Below, one piece after another: positions 7,546 to 17,161 of a stretch of 64,000 nt of DNA (position 1 is its first letter; each line of letters starts with the position of its first letter). The notes below the pieces were generated by a model that was not told where the DNA came from, searched no databases, and was given only the letters and a program-made list of their open reading frames with translations. The stretch comes from CBDCGJ01 sp965238305 (GTDB lineage Bacteria; Pseudomonadota; Alphaproteobacteria; GCA-2731375): the NCBI GenBank assembly GCA_965238305.1, contig CBDEHK010000001.1:2728001-2792000 (forward strand), written 5' to 3'. Made by a program: the position numbers and the translations under genes.

Positions 7546-8103
7546 ATGGAAACAGTAGCATTTACTCGCATGGACGCGGGGACGAAGGAAGAGTACGAAT
7601 TCCTCTCGGCCTATGAACATCAACATTTCGAGGGGACGGCGGACCGGGTGCTGGAACATTTGGCACTGCTAAGAGGCTCAATTGCCGGCTACAAGATTGA
7701 TCGTTTTGAACATTGTCTGCAAACCGCAACCAGGGCGCATCGAGACGGGGCGGACGAGGAAATGGTCGTTGCGGCACTCCTACACGATATTGGAGATATG
7801 ATCGCACCAACCAATCACAGCGACCTCGCGGCAGCCGTCTTGCGCCCATATGTCAGTGAGCGAACATATTGGGTGGTGAAATATCATGGCCTGTTTCAGG
7901 CCTATTATTATGCTCATCACTTTGGTTATGACCGTAACGAACGGGATCGGTTCAAGGATCACGAACATTATCAGGCTTGCGTCGATTTCTGTCAGAACTG
8001 GGATCAAGCCGCTTTTGACCCGGATTACGATACTCTGCCAATCGAGTTCTTTGAACCGATGGTGCGGCAGGTTTTTTCGGACAGCAACTTCCGCAGCTTC
8101 TAG
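7546..8103 (+). CDS. HD-domain phosphohydrolase/oxygenase-like protein
   Basis: A 185-residue HD-domain protein. Metal-binding residues are visible as FEHCLQTATRAHRDGAD followed by AALLHDIGD, and later a conserved KYHGLFQAYYYAHHFG segment. The layout resembles the small HD proteins related to PhnZ and myo-inositol oxygenase (COG4341), which includes mixed-valent di-iron oxygenases, so hydrolase and oxygenase are both possible. I chose ATG 7546 (METVAFTRMDAG) because an AAAAGG lies just upstream and homologues usually start close to this point; an upstream ATG at 7474 would add 24 unconserved residues. It converges with the MFS gene, overlapping it by 4 bases. Confidence 0.75.
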   Translation: METVAFTRMDAGTKEEYEFLSAYEHQHFEGTADRVLEHLALLRGSIAGYKIDRFEHCLQTATRAHRDGADEEMVVAALLHDIGDMIAPTNHSDLAAAVLRPYVSERTYWVVKYHGLFQAYYYAHHFGYDRNERDRFKDHEHYQACVDFCQNWDQAAFDPDYDTLPIEFFEPMVRQVFSDSNFRSF

Positions 8104-9335
8104 GCCGGCGCTTCGCGCGCAACCCGTTGTTCCTTGATCGGCCAGTGCATGATCGAGGAGAAGACACCCAGAGCAACGCTGATCCACCAAACGATGTTGT
8201 AGGAGCCAACAGCGTCGTATACTGCACCACCTAACCAGGCGCCCAAAAAACCGCCAAGCTGATGGCCTAAGAAGACGATGCCGTAAAGCATGGTCATGTG
8301 TTTGACACCAAAGATGTCGCCGACCAAGGCCGATGTCAGCGGCACTGTACCAAGCCACAACAAACCCATGATAGCAGCGAAGATCAGCACGGTGGTCTGA
8401 CTGGGCGGGACAAGCAGAAAACCGACAAACAACAATGCCCGTAAGCCATAGAGAATGCTGAGTAAATATTTCTTCGGAAACCGGCTGCCGAATATGCCAG
8501 CTAGGAACGAGCCCACAATATTGAACAGCCCAATTAACGATATCGCCCACGCTCCCAGCTCTGCAGGCAGTCCGAGATCTTTGACGAAGGCGGGCAAGTG
8601 AGTGCCGATGTAGAACACGTGAAACCCACAAACAAAAAAACCGGCGGTTAAAAACCAAAAACTCGGTAGCGCAAATGCTTCCAGCAAAGCTTGTTTCGCG
8701 GTCATCCCAGAACTGCTGTCGACAGTCTGCGTTGGGGCTTTTTTTCCGCCCCGCCTGAATGGTAAAGCCAACGGCAGCATGACAAAGGATGTAATCGCAA
8801 AAGCCCACAAGGCACCGGACCAACCAAACCACTCCAACAACATTTGCCCGTAAGGCACGAAAATAAACTGCCCTGCGGAAGCACCGGCGCCAGTGATCCC
8901 CAACGCCCAGGCCCGCTTTTCATCCGGAAATATCTGTCCGACCGCACCTAAGATAATACCGATCGAATTGCCTGAAAGGGCAATACCGATAATCATCCCA
9001 GCACTCAAGACAAAACCCATTGGTGTTGTCGACATCGCCATAAAACCTATGCCTACGATATACAGGAGGCTGGAAACGAATATGACGATGAAAGGTCCGA
9101 AGCGATCCGAAAGGGCCCCGGCGAACGGTTGTGCAAAGCCCCAGATCAGCATCTGCATGGCGATGGCAAAGGAAAACGGTTCCCGGCCGGTATTTAGCGC
9201 CTGCGAAATAGGATCGAGATAGAGACCGAAACTACTTCGCGTACCAAAACTAAGAGCGGCAATCGCGCCGCCGCAAATTAAAGCGATATAAGCGGCTCTC
9301 GGAACTTTTGTCCCGGCCTGACGTTCTTGGGCCAT
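8100..9335 (-). CDS. MFS transporter, 12 transmembrane segments
   Basis: A 411-residue major facilitator protein. Twelve hydrophobic segments can be traced, with the MFS loop 2-3 motif visible as GALSDRFGPFIVI near residues 73-85 and a second-half counterpart around the GIFGSRFPKKYLL segment. The overall type resembles monocarboxylate/oxalate (OFA-like) carriers common in Alphaproteobacteria. It follows the formaldehyde dehydrogenase gene by about 29 bases on the same strand, so both may be cotranscribed leftward. The substrate is not deducible. Confidence 0.85.
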   Translation of the reverse strand: MAQERQAGTKVPRAAYIALICGGAIAALSFGTRSSFGLYLDPISQALNTGREPFSFAIAMQMLIWGFAQPFAGALSDRFGPFIVIFVSSLLYIVGIGFMAMSTTPMGFVLSAGMIIGIALSGNSIGIILGAVGQIFPDEKRAWALGITGAGASAGQFIFVPYGQMLLEWFGWSGALWAFAITSFVMLPLALPFRRGGKKAPTQTVDSSSGMTAKQALLEAFALPSFWFLTAGFFVCGFHVFYIGTHLPAFVKDLGLPAELGAWAISLIGLFNIVGSFLAGIFGSRFPKKYLLSILYGLRALLFVGFLLVPPSQTTVLIFAAIMGLLWLGTVPLTSALVGDIFGVKHMTMLYGIVFLGHQLGGFLGAWLGGAVYDAVGSYNIVWWISVALGVFSSIMHWPIKEQRVAREAPA

Positions 9336-9364
9336 CGTTTAGTCTTCCGGTTTATTTTCGGTGC

Positions 9365-10477
9365 TTAATAGATAACAACGCTGCGGATACTTTCACCCGC
9401 GTGCATCAGATCGAAAGCGTTGTTGATGTCGTCTAACGGCATGGTGTGAGTGATTAGGTCATCGATATTGATCTTTCCATCCATGTACCAGTCGACAATT
9501 TTTGGAATTTGTGTACGGCTTTTGGCGCCGCCAAAGGCGGTGCCTCGCCAAACCCGTCCAGTGACCAATTGGAAGGGGCGCGTGGCGATTTCCTGGCCGG
9601 CACCAGCGACACCAATAATAATGCTTTCGCCCCAACCACGGTGACAGCATTCAAGCGCTTGCCGCATGACATTAACATTGCCGATGCATTCAAAACTATA
9701 GTCGGCGCCCCCATCCGTAAGTTCAATAATCGCATCAACGACTTTGTCGTCACCGACTTCCGTCGGATTGACAAAATCTGTCATGCCAAATTTTTCCGCC
9801 AGTGGTTTCCGGGCCGGATTGATATCGATGCCGACGATCTTGTCGGCACCTGCAAGCTTTGCCCCTTGCAATACATTCAAACCAATACCGCCCAGGCCGA
9901 AGACGGCAACATTACTGCCGGTTTCCACTTTTGCCGTATTGATGACCGCGCCAATGCCTGTGGTCACACCGCAGCCGATGTAACAAACTTTATCAAACGG
10001 AGCGTCCTGGCGAATTTTTGCGACGGCGATTTCCGGCATCACCGTATAATTCGAAAATGTTGAGGCGCCCATATAGTGAAAAAGTTGCTTGCCATCTTGC
10101 GAAAAACGACTGCTGCCGTCGGGCATCAAACCTTGGCCTTGAGTTTCGCGAATGGCGACACAAAGATTGGTTTTGCCCGACAGGCAAGCCTTGCATTGGC
10201 GGCATTCGGGGATATAGCAGGGGATCACATGGTCGCCCGGTTTCACTGATGTCACGCCGGGACCGACTTCAACCACCACGCCCGCACCTTCATGACCCAA
10301 AATAGATGGGAACAATCCTTCAGGGTCGGCGCCGGATAAGGTGAATTCATCGGTATGACAAATCCCGGTGGCTTTAATTTCGATCATTACTTCACCGGCT
10401 TTCGGCCCTTCCAACTGGACAGTCCCGACTTCTAACGGTTTGCCCGCTTCAATGGCTATTGCTGCCCTTACATCCAT
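9365..10477 (-). CDS. frmA: S-(hydroxymethyl)glutathione dehydrogenase / class III alcohol dehydrogenase
   Basis: A 370-residue zinc alcohol dehydrogenase, the normal length for the class III family (also called AdhC/GS-FDH). It oxidises the glutathione-formaldehyde adduct with NAD+ and also reduces S-nitrosoglutathione. Diagnostic residues are the catalytic zinc site GICHTDEFTLSG, GHEGAGVVVEVG, the structural zinc cysteines CRQCKACLSGKTNLC and the nucleotide fold VAVFGLGGIGLNV. ATG 10477 (MDVRAAIAIEAGKPL) is preferred over an upstream TTG at 10492 because it matches the usual family N-terminus and follows a GGGG stretch. It is divergent from the SET-like gene. Confidence 0.93.
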   Translation of the reverse strand: MDVRAAIAIEAGKPLEVGTVQLEGPKAGEVMIEIKATGICHTDEFTLSGADPEGLFPSILGHEGAGVVVEVGPGVTSVKPGDHVIPCYIPECRQCKACLSGKTNLCVAIRETQGQGLMPDGSSRFSQDGKQLFHYMGASTFSNYTVMPEIAVAKIRQDAPFDKVCYIGCGVTTGIGAVINTAKVETGSNVAVFGLGGIGLNVLQGAKLAGADKIVGIDINPARKPLAEKFGMTDFVNPTEVGDDKVVDAIIELTDGGADYSFECIGNVNVMRQALECCHRGWGESIIIGVAGAGQEIATRPFQLVTGRVWRGTAFGGAKSRTQIPKIVDWYMDGKINIDDLITHTMPLDDINNAFDLMHAGESIRSVVIY

Positions 10478-10610
10478 TATTTTTTTCCCCAACTAATATG
10501 CTTAAAACGAACACTAACAGCTTCAATCAGTGTCAGATAGAGCATTTGAAAGTAGATCAAGGAATGTTATCAAGAGCAAATTTTGTTTGTACATTAGTTG
10601 GGGTGGAATA

Positions 10611-11810
10611 TTGGTAACGATCGATAGCGACTGCGCCGCAGTCGCAGCATGTGTCCGGCGAATTGAAAAATACACTATGGACAATGGCGCGTATTTCTCG
10701 CCGTCGCTGCGGATTTGCTGCCGCGAGGGCAATATGTGGGTTGAAAGCGACGAACCGTCAAATTCACGGTCGAGTGACGGTATTCTCTCGGAAGAGTTTT
10801 TGTTGCCGATGAACGACGTTGATCTGAAGATCGTCGGCGACGATTTTCAGATCGAACGGACACCGGAAAGTTATTCGAAAAGTCAGCGCGTTCTTTTGGA
10901 AGAGATGATCACACTCTATAATCTTTGCGGTAAGATAAATAAATGGCGGCAGGAAAGCCCGATTTATGCCCTGGCGCAGCATCCGAAATTACGCGAACTG
11001 TTGTTGAATGGCCGGACTGCAAACCAAAAATACAAGGGCTATCTTGAACTTTTGAAAGCCGGTGACGACAACAAGATGATTGCGGATAGTTTTATCAGCA
11101 GTCGGACTTTGCGTTTTGGCGTCAAACGTCCGGAAGGCCCATCCACTTGTTTGATGCCGATCGTTGATATTTATAATCATAATAACGCCGGCGCGCGCTA
11201 TCAGGTTAATAATGACATTGACGGAAGCCGGGAAATTCTTGAGATCGCAAGGTCGATGGTAACACCCGGATCCAAGGAATGTTATGCACGCTATTCAATG
11301 CTAGACGCACAAGATTCCTTTACAGCCTATGGCTACGTCGATACCACGGCGGGATTTGTACGATCAGCCCCGATGACGATCCAAGTTGAGGGCATCGGTA
11401 CATTGCAGGTAAACTCGACGCCGGGCAATTTTTTCAAAGAATCGCTGCCGGAAAGCGAACGCGACCTGAAAATGTTCATACCTCACATCGCCAAGAATGA
11501 GCCTGGTGAAATGGTTGTTTCGCATTTGTTGCTTCCGTCTAAAAATTCACCACGGGCGTTAGTTCGAACGCTATCGTTTCTTGTTCGACGCATGCATGGT
11601 GTGTCGGAAAACCAAACGATTGCGCCACTGGTTCGCGCCGCCGAAGTGCAGGTGGTGAGACGAAACAAAGGTTATCTGAGTTCACTGCGAAAGTTACTAA
11701 ATACGCCGACGGTTAGGGCCGACGATCAGCAGATATTGCGAGAACTCGACAAGTTGGTGTCGCATCAATCAGAAATTATCGATGAATATATCTCGGTAAG
11801 GTCCAAATAA
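10611..11810 (+). CDS. SET-domain-like protein (SETD3/Rubisco-LSMT type), function unknown
   Basis: A ~399-residue protein that I read as a SET-domain methyltransferase relative. The C-terminal SET core is recognisable. DSFISSRTLRFG resembles the SRxF segment, LMPIVDIYNHN matches the P-x-x-D-x-x-NH(S/N) motif that binds SAM, and ECYARYSMLDAQDSFTAYGYVD matches the I-x-YG-x-x-x-N-x-x-LL-x-x-YGFV pattern of lysine/histidine SET enzymes of the SETD3/LSMT class. The N-terminal SET glycine motif is not obvious, so it is divergent. A long helical tail follows. The start is uncertain: TTG 10611 follows GGGGTGGA closely; GTG 10530 and ATG 10674 are in-frame alternatives. Its target and role are unknown. 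Confidence 0.55.
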   Translation: MVTIDSDCAAVAACVRRIEKYTMDNGAYFSPSLRICCREGNMWVESDEPSNSRSSDGILSEEFLLPMNDVDLKIVGDDFQIERTPESYSKSQRVLLEEMITLYNLCGKINKWRQESPIYALAQHPKLRELLLNGRTANQKYKGYLELLKAGDDNKMIADSFISSRTLRFGVKRPEGPSTCLMPIVDIYNHNNAGARYQVNNDIDGSREILEIARSMVTPGSKECYARYSMLDAQDSFTAYGYVDTTAGFVRSAPMTIQVEGIGTLQVNSTPGNFFKESLPESERDLKMFIPHIAKNEPGEMVVSHLLLPSKNSPRALVRTLSFLVRRMHGVSENQTIAPLVRAAEVQVVRRNKGYLSSLRKLLNTPTVRADDQQILRELDKLVSHQSEIIDEYISVRSK

Positions 11811-11822
11811 ATTCGGATTCTT

Positions 11823-12584
11823 TTAGTTTTTGTAGTCCGGTTCGTCACGATCCAAAATTCGCTTCAAAGAAGCGAAATGTTTGCGTGAAGATTCCGCCAC
11901 ATTCGGCATCATCTGCGAATGGGTCAATTGTGCCAAGTTAGGGCTTATACGTTTTATTGGCCTGCCCGTTGACATCGCCTTCAGCTGCACGTCGCAGGCG
12001 CGGTCGAGATAGTATAACGCATCAAAACACTGCGAGACGTTCGGGCCGACCAACATGACGCCGTGATGCCCCATGAACAGCACTTCCTTGTCGCCCAAAC
12101 AAGCCGCTAAGCGGTCGCCTTCCTCGTTGCTGAGACCAAGGCCTTGGAAATCGTCGTCATATGCAACCCGGCCGTAGAAGCGCAAGGAAGTCAATATCGC
12201 AGTGTCGAGCTTGCCGTCTTCCAACATCGTTAAGGCGGTTGGGTTCGGCTGATGAGTATGCAGAACGCAGGCAGGAGCCGCGTCCGACATGTGGACCCGG
12301 GCATGGATATAGAAGGCGGTATCTTCTGCTTCACCATCACCTTCGACGACATTGCCATCGAAATCTACCACCAACAAGTTTGATGCAGTGACTTCCGACC
12401 AATGCAGACCGTAAGCGTTCAAGAAAAATTTGTCTTTTTCGCCCGGCACCATCAAGGACAAATGGTTGCAAATACCCTCATGCCAGCCAAAACGTGCGCA
12501 AAGCCGGTAGGCGGCTGCCAAATCGACGCGTGCCTGCCAAATCGGATCGGCTTCAATTTCAACTGAACGTAAAATATCGACCAT
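11823..12584 (-). CDS. Class II aldolase/adducin family protein
   Basis: A 253-residue class II aldolase/adducin-head protein. The metal-binding histidines appear as VLHTHQPNPTAL and later FMGHHGVMLVG. An N-terminal ICNHLSLMVPG segment is the usual phosphate/substrate loop. Members include fuculose- and ribulose-phosphate aldolases and epimerases as well as decarboxylases of unknown substrate. It is the last gene of a leftward group with the TRAP transporter genes upstream (98-base gap to dctM), so its substrate may be an imported hydroxy- or sugar acid. That link is inference from position. Confidence 0.82.
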   Translation of the reverse strand: MVDILRSVEIEADPIWQARVDLAAAYRLCARFGWHEGICNHLSLMVPGEKDKFFLNAYGLHWSEVTASNLLVVDFDGNVVEGDGEAEDTAFYIHARVHMSDAAPACVLHTHQPNPTALTMLEDGKLDTAILTSLRFYGRVAYDDDFQGLGLSNEEGDRLAACLGDKEVLFMGHHGVMLVGPNVSQCFDALYYLDRACDVQLKAMSTGRPIKRISPNLAQLTHSQMMPNVAESSRKHFASLKRILDRDEPDYKN

Positions 12585-12682
12585 TATTCACTCATGATTC
12601 TCTAGTGCAATTGGCGAGCTGTGAAACGGCTTTTTTGTAATCGGTCAAGTCGCCTGGGTAGCTTTGTATGCCTTGCCGTCGG

Positions 12683-13981
12683 CTATTGGATCATCGTCTC
12701 CGGAATGAGCAGGATGATACCGGGAAACGCCAACAAGATACCTACATTAATAAGATCGACAAAGACGAACCAACCGCAACCTTTGAACATGTCACCCATC
12801 TTCACGTCAGGTGCGACACCTTTCAGCACATAGACGTTCAATCCAACAGGTGGCGTGATCAATCCAATTTCGATCATCCGGACGACCAAGACGCCGAAGA
12901 CGATCGGATGAATGCCAAGTTCTTGAATTGTTGGCAAAATAATCGGTACGGTGAGGAGCAACATGCCAATGCCGTCCAGGAACATGCCAAGCACCAGATA
13001 AAGACACAGAACGCCGATCAACACGACCATCGGCGGGACATCCCATTGTACTATCGCATTAGCGATGACAGCCGGCATTCCGGTAAAACCAAGGAAGTGA
13101 ACAAATATCAAAACACCGGCGACAATCGCAAAGATTAGCGCTGTCGTCCGCGCCGTTTCAATCATCGCGGCTTTGAAGTTCTTCCAATTCAGCCGTGGTA
13201 GAGCAATACAAAGCGCACCCAAGGCGCCGACACCGGCTGCTTCGGTCGGGGTTGCGATGCCGGCATAGATACTGCCCATCACCAGAATAACCAAGACCAC
13301 CATACCCCAGACACCGGTTAGGGACTTAAAGCGATCATTCCAGGTGATACCCTTGATAGCTGGGCCAAGCGAAGGGTTGATTTTGAAACGGATGATCAAC
13401 ATCACCGCATAACTGACAGCCTCCATAAGGCCAGGCAGAATACCCGCCAATAATAGCGCACCAATAGATTCTTCGGCGATGAAACCATAAACCACCATCA
13501 GGACGGATGGCGGGATCATCGTCGCCATCGTGCCGCCGGCGGCTACACAACCGGTCGCCACCTTATCGTCATAACCGTATTTCTTAAGTTCCGGCAGCGC
13601 CACTTTGCCCATTACCGCAGCAGAGGCAGTAGACGCACCACAGGCGGCAGCAAAACCAGCTGATCCGAAAATCGTCGCGATTGCCAGACCGCCTGGTAAA
13701 TGGCCAAACCATTGCCTGGCCGTGAAATAGAGGTCGCGAGTGATGCCGGCATAATAGGCGAAATAACCCATCATGATGAAAAGCGGCAGGACGAGGAAGG
13801 AATAACTAACGAGATGACCATGAGGGATCGACGAAGAGAGCGAGGCCGCTGGGGTATAGCCCCGCAATATCCACAAGCCTATGAAACCGCAAAGTGCGGT
13901 TGCAAAAGCAATCCGCATGCCTGACATCAGGAATAACGTCAAAGCAAATAAAGAAATAACACCAATTGTAATCGGATCCAT
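12683..13981 (-). CDS. TRAP transporter large permease (DctM family)
   Basis: A 432-residue integral membrane protein of the DctM family, the ion-coupled transport subunit of a tripartite ATP-independent periplasmic transporter. The start MDPITIGVISLFAL is typical. Conserved segments include a FGSAGFAAACGASTASAAVMG stretch near residues 100-120 and IPPSVLMVVYG near 160, plus LITPPVGLNVYVLKG near the C-terminus. I chose ATG 13981 by family pattern; an ATG at 13996 is possible. The small permease and the binding protein lie directly upstream on the same strand, giving the full P-Q-M set. Confidence 0.9.
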   Translation of the reverse strand: MDPITIGVISLFALTLFLMSGMRIAFATALCGFIGLWILRGYTPAASLSSSIPHGHLVSYSFLVLPLFIMMGYFAYYAGITRDLYFTARQWFGHLPGGLAIATIFGSAGFAAACGASTASAAVMGKVALPELKKYGYDDKVATGCVAAGGTMATMIPPSVLMVVYGFIAEESIGALLLAGILPGLMEAVSYAVMLIIRFKINPSLGPAIKGITWNDRFKSLTGVWGMVVLVILVMGSIYAGIATPTEAAGVGALGALCIALPRLNWKNFKAAMIETARTTALIFAIVAGVLIFVHFLGFTGMPAVIANAIVQWDVPPMVVLIGVLCLYLVLGMFLDGIGMLLLTVPIILPTIQELGIHPIVFGVLVVRMIEIGLITPPVGLNVYVLKGVAPDVKMGDMFKGCGWFVFVDLINVGILLAFPGIILLIPETMIQ

Positions 13982-14032
13982 TAACGAAGTCCCCATCAAA
14001 AAATCGTTCGGTTCAACGCTTTTAGTGCGCTG

Positions 14033-14626
14033 TTATTCCGCTGCGTGTAGTTCTGCTTCGTCGAGTGGCGGTTCCGTTATCCGATCCGGCATGACGAGAT
14101 ACATGACTTGAATATACATTCGCACTGCGACCAAGAAATATCCCAATGGCACCGCAGCCGCCGATGGCCAAACAGGAAAATAAGGCGGCGTCATGGTAAC
14201 TTCTTCAAAGTTCCAAGTATCAAAAGCGTACCTACCGCTAAAATAAGCCAACACGGCGCAAGTAAACATCGACAAAAGCAATGTGATGACGGTCGACCAC
14301 TTACGCACATTTTCGGACATGGCGTCCAAAACCAATGTCATGCCGACATGGCCGTATTGCGATTGCGTGTAGGAAATTGCAAAAAATACAATGACCGGTA
14401 CAAAAAGTTCGCTGCCTTCCAAATGCCCTGGAATTGGGGAGTTGAACAGGTAGCGCATGAATACTTCAGCGACAACGAAGAACATGGTGAAGAGGATAAG
14501 TGTTGTAGCAAGTAGTGTTAAAACCCATTCGATCTTGCGAAGAACGGGATCAATAGTCGCCGCCGCGAAGGTAAGGATCCCCGCGACGACGACAATTGCC
14601 GCAACAACTGTTAGAAATTCAGTCAT
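14033..14626 (-). CDS. TRAP transporter small permease (DctQ family)
   Basis: A 197-residue protein with four hydrophobic segments, matching the DctQ family. The segment around residues 50-75 (FVVAEVFMRYLFNSPIPG and the following glutamate) contains the VxxRYxFNxPxxW-like signature of DctQ proteins. It is located between the binding-protein gene (14-base gap) and the large permease gene (51-base gap), as usual. In the assembled transporter it contacts DctM in the inner membrane and is needed for transport. Confidence 0.88.
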   Translation of the reverse strand: MTEFLTVVAAIVVVAGILTFAAATIDPVLRKIEWVLTLLATTLILFTMFFVVAEVFMRYLFNSPIPGHLEGSELFVPVIVFFAISYTQSQYGHVGMTLVLDAMSENVRKWSTVITLLLSMFTCAVLAYFSGRYAFDTWNFEEVTMTPPYFPVWPSAAAVPLGYFLVAVRMYIQVMYLVMPDRITEPPLDEAELHAAE

Positions 14627-14640
14627 TCGCTTATGCCAAC

Positions 14641-15681
14641 TTAGTTTTGTTTAGCGACTTCAGCTTTGACAAATTCCAGAATTTTGGTGGCCGGGCGACC
14701 TTTGGCATCTTGTTCTTTTGCCCATTTTTCCCAAATCGCACCAGCACCTGCGGCTAGTTTCGCTCGTTCTGCCGCCGAAAATTTCACCACCTCAAGTTTT
14801 TCGTGGAAGATCGGGATCCATTTTTTGTCGGCGGTTTGATAAGAATCGATCATTACCTCAATAGCTTTTTCCTGTGCCGCAGACATGGCGTCACGGACTG
14901 CTTTCGGTGTCGCGTTCCAGGCATCTTTATTCACGGCCTGGAAGCACATGAAGCCGCTCATCGCCATTCCTTCGGTAACATATTTAGATACCTCGAAAAG
15001 CTTATAAGCGCCGAACGCATAGGAATAGGGGAAACCGAAGCTATCAATGGTGCCACGTGACAACGCGTTATAGCCTTCTGGGGCGGTTACCATGGTTGGT
15101 ACGGCGCCAAAGACTTGCAACGCTGTTGCGTTCAAGCCCGAAATCCGCATTTTGACACCTTTCATATCAGCTGTCGTTTCAATGCGTTTGTTGCCCATGA
15201 ACTCATAAGGCGGCAAGAAGGACGGGCCAAAGAAGACCATGTTCCAACGATCGCCGAGTTCTTTGACGATATCGGGATGGTTCATCACCGCCATTTCAAC
15301 AGCGGCCCGTTTATGCAAATCGCCAGGAAGCAGGAACGGCAATTCCATAACGCCTAGCAACGGGAAATTGCCCGGATAATAACCGACACACATTTGCCCG
15401 GCCTCGAAAGCACCGTTGCGAATGTTATGCGGATTTTGTTTCCGCGGACCCAAAGCATCGCCGTAATTTATGTTGAGTTCGAAATCGCCTTTGCCGGCCG
15501 CCTCCAATGAAGTCTTCAGCGATTCAATGCCAGCCGTAAAAGCTCTTTTACCGCCCCAAATATTGAATTTCCAGACGACCTTTTCAGCATCAGCTGTCGT
15601 CGGGGCGCCGGCTGCCATTGCGCCAGCAAAAATACCGATTGCGGCGGTATAGGCAAATTTCCTAAATATAGACGTTCCCAT
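14641..15681 (-). CDS. TRAP transporter periplasmic binding protein (DctP family)
   Basis: A 346-residue DctP-type binding protein with a Sec signal peptide (about residues 1-33, ending ...TTADA). The mature part shows the family elements WKFNIWGGKRAFTAG, then MELPFLLP, a long KGVKMRISG segment with the conserved arginine that binds the ligand carboxylate, and SRGTIDSFGFPYS. This indicates an organic-acid ligand. It heads a leftward dctP-dctQ-dctM-aldolase group. The 181-base gap to the divergent MFS gene (15682-15862) should hold the promoters for both directions, but no convincing boxes were picked. Confidence 0.9.
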   Translation of the reverse strand: MGTSIFRKFAYTAAIGIFAGAMAAGAPTTADAEKVVWKFNIWGGKRAFTAGIESLKTSLEAAGKGDFELNINYGDALGPRKQNPHNIRNGAFEAGQMCVGYYPGNFPLLGVMELPFLLPGDLHKRAAVEMAVMNHPDIVKELGDRWNMVFFGPSFLPPYEFMGNKRIETTADMKGVKMRISGLNATALQVFGAVPTMVTAPEGYNALSRGTIDSFGFPYSYAFGAYKLFEVSKYVTEGMAMSGFMCFQAVNKDAWNATPKAVRDAMSAAQEKAIEVMIDSYQTADKKWIPIFHEKLEVVKFSAAERAKLAAGAGAIWEKWAKEQDAKGRPATKILEFVKAEVAKQN

Positions 15682-15862
15682 TTTCTACCTCCCAGTAGAT
15701 TTTGTTAGTGTGATTGTCCGCTTGCCCGCAAAAACACAATTTAAATTACGGAACAGATTTTTAACATAACACCAAAGCGACAGTCAAAGCACTCCCTTTC
15801 GGCGGTGTTGATTATTTGGATTTTCTAGAGCATATAATTATTCACCGTTTGTCGGATCTCCA

Positions 15863-17104
15863 ATGCATAAACTCCACCTGCTTACCCCACTGGCCATATT
15901 AATAATTTGCGCGACGTTTAACATTGCTTCGCGCGGGGTGTTGGATTTCTACGCCGTTTTCATCCTACCTTTAACAGGAGAATTTGGCTGGAGCCGCACG
16001 CAGATATCCAGTGTTTATTCATTGGCGTTTATCGTTACTGGTTTGTCCGGCCCGTTGGTCGGGTGGTGTTTTGATCGTTTCGGTCCGGTCTTCAATTACA
16101 TTGTCGGATCCTTAATAATAGGCATCGGCCTTTATCTCTGTGCACAGATCACCAGCCTGTGGCAGCTCTATATTTTTTATGCGGTAATCGTTGGTTTTGG
16201 CGTCACCTTCTTCGCCAACGTCACTGGCGCGTCGTTGCTGCGTCGCTGGTTCACGAAACGTCTGAACACGGCGATCGCCGCCTCTTACGCGAGCGCAAGT
16301 ATTGGAATGATTACTTTCGCACCAGCCGCGCAGGCCGTTATCACCGATGGTGGCTGGCGTCTTGCATTTCAAATAACCAGTCTCTTGATGTTGGTCGGTT
16401 TGCCGTTGACTTTCGCGTTGTGGATTTTGAAAGCCGGCCGAGGACGCAGCCCGCAAATCGAAAGTTCGGACCTCCACAACCAGGCGAAGCAGAACCCGCC
16501 GGCAATTAGACAAGTCGAAAGCGTCAAAGCCGGGCTTAGTGATCCCGCATTCTGGGGTCTTAGCTGGGTGTTTGTGGCGACCGGTATCGGTATGTATACG
16601 GTTTTGCTGCAAATTCCCGCGTTTTTAGTCGAGCAAGGATATGATGCGCAGTTTGCCGCAACAGCTTTTGGTATGATCGGTGTTTTGGCGCCCGTGGGAA
16701 TGGTTTCTTTCGCGCTTCTGGGGGATCGATTTGGCCGTCGAAATATCGTTCTGATAAGTTTTGCAATGACTGCATTGGGTATCGCCAGTTTGTTCGTTTT
16801 GCACCTGCAGCCGTCGCTATTTTGGCTGGCGATGTTCATCTTCTTTTTCGGCGGTAGTTTTGGCGCCCGCGGTCCGGCAATATCGGCGATCGCCGCCGGT
16901 TTATTTGCGGGTCCGAAATTTGCGTCGATTTACGGTTATCTCACAATTTTTATGGGGTCGGGCGCCGCCATCGGCAGCTGGCTCGGTGGATATTGTCGCG
17001 ACGCAACCGGTACTTACACACTTGGGATCAGCTTGTCGTTTGTCGCAATCATGCTTGGCCCTTTGCCTTTTGTTTTTCTGCAACGCATAGCGAAAGCCAA
17101 ATAA
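15863..17104 (+). CDS. MFS transporter (monocarboxylate/OFA-like)
   Basis: A 413-residue, twelve-segment MFS carrier. Motifs visible are the FYAVFILPLTGEFGWSRTQIS loop near residues 29-49 (typical of monocarboxylate/OFA-type carriers), the GWCFDRFGP motif after helix 2, and ALLGDRFGRRNIVLIS in the second half. A CaiB-type CoA transferase gene starts about 57 bases after the stop, so this carrier may bring in the acid that the transferase activates. That functional pairing is inference. The gene is divergent from the TRAP operon. Confidence 0.85.
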   Translation: MHKLHLLTPLAILIICATFNIASRGVLDFYAVFILPLTGEFGWSRTQISSVYSLAFIVTGLSGPLVGWCFDRFGPVFNYIVGSLIIGIGLYLCAQITSLWQLYIFYAVIVGFGVTFFANVTGASLLRRWFTKRLNTAIAASYASASIGMITFAPAAQAVITDGGWRLAFQITSLLMLVGLPLTFALWILKAGRGRSPQIESSDLHNQAKQNPPAIRQVESVKAGLSDPAFWGLSWVFVATGIGMYTVLLQIPAFLVEQGYDAQFAATAFGMIGVLAPVGMVSFALLGDRFGRRNIVLISFAMTALGIASLFVLHLQPSLFWLAMFIFFFGGSFGARGPAISAIAAGLFAGPKFASIYGYLTIFMGSGAAIGSWLGGYCRDATGTYTLGISLSFVAIMLGPLPFVFLQRIAKAK

Positions 17105-17161
17105 GGTGTGATAGAAGACGACAAGAAATTAAGATCCGACTTTCGACTAAAAGGAACAATG

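Noticed and set aside
7780..8832. Leftward open frame of 350 codons
   Set aside because: It is a shifted frame across the MFS gene and antisense to the HD gene; the Cys/Arg/Trp-rich composition is not protein-like.
12668..13138. Rightward open frame of 156 codons
   Set aside because: It lies fully inside the DctM gene on the other strand and is His/Asn/Asp-rich nonsense typical of an antisense shadow.
16112..16839. Leftward open frames of ~160 codons
   Set aside because: They are antisense to the MFS gene and show no recognisable domain.
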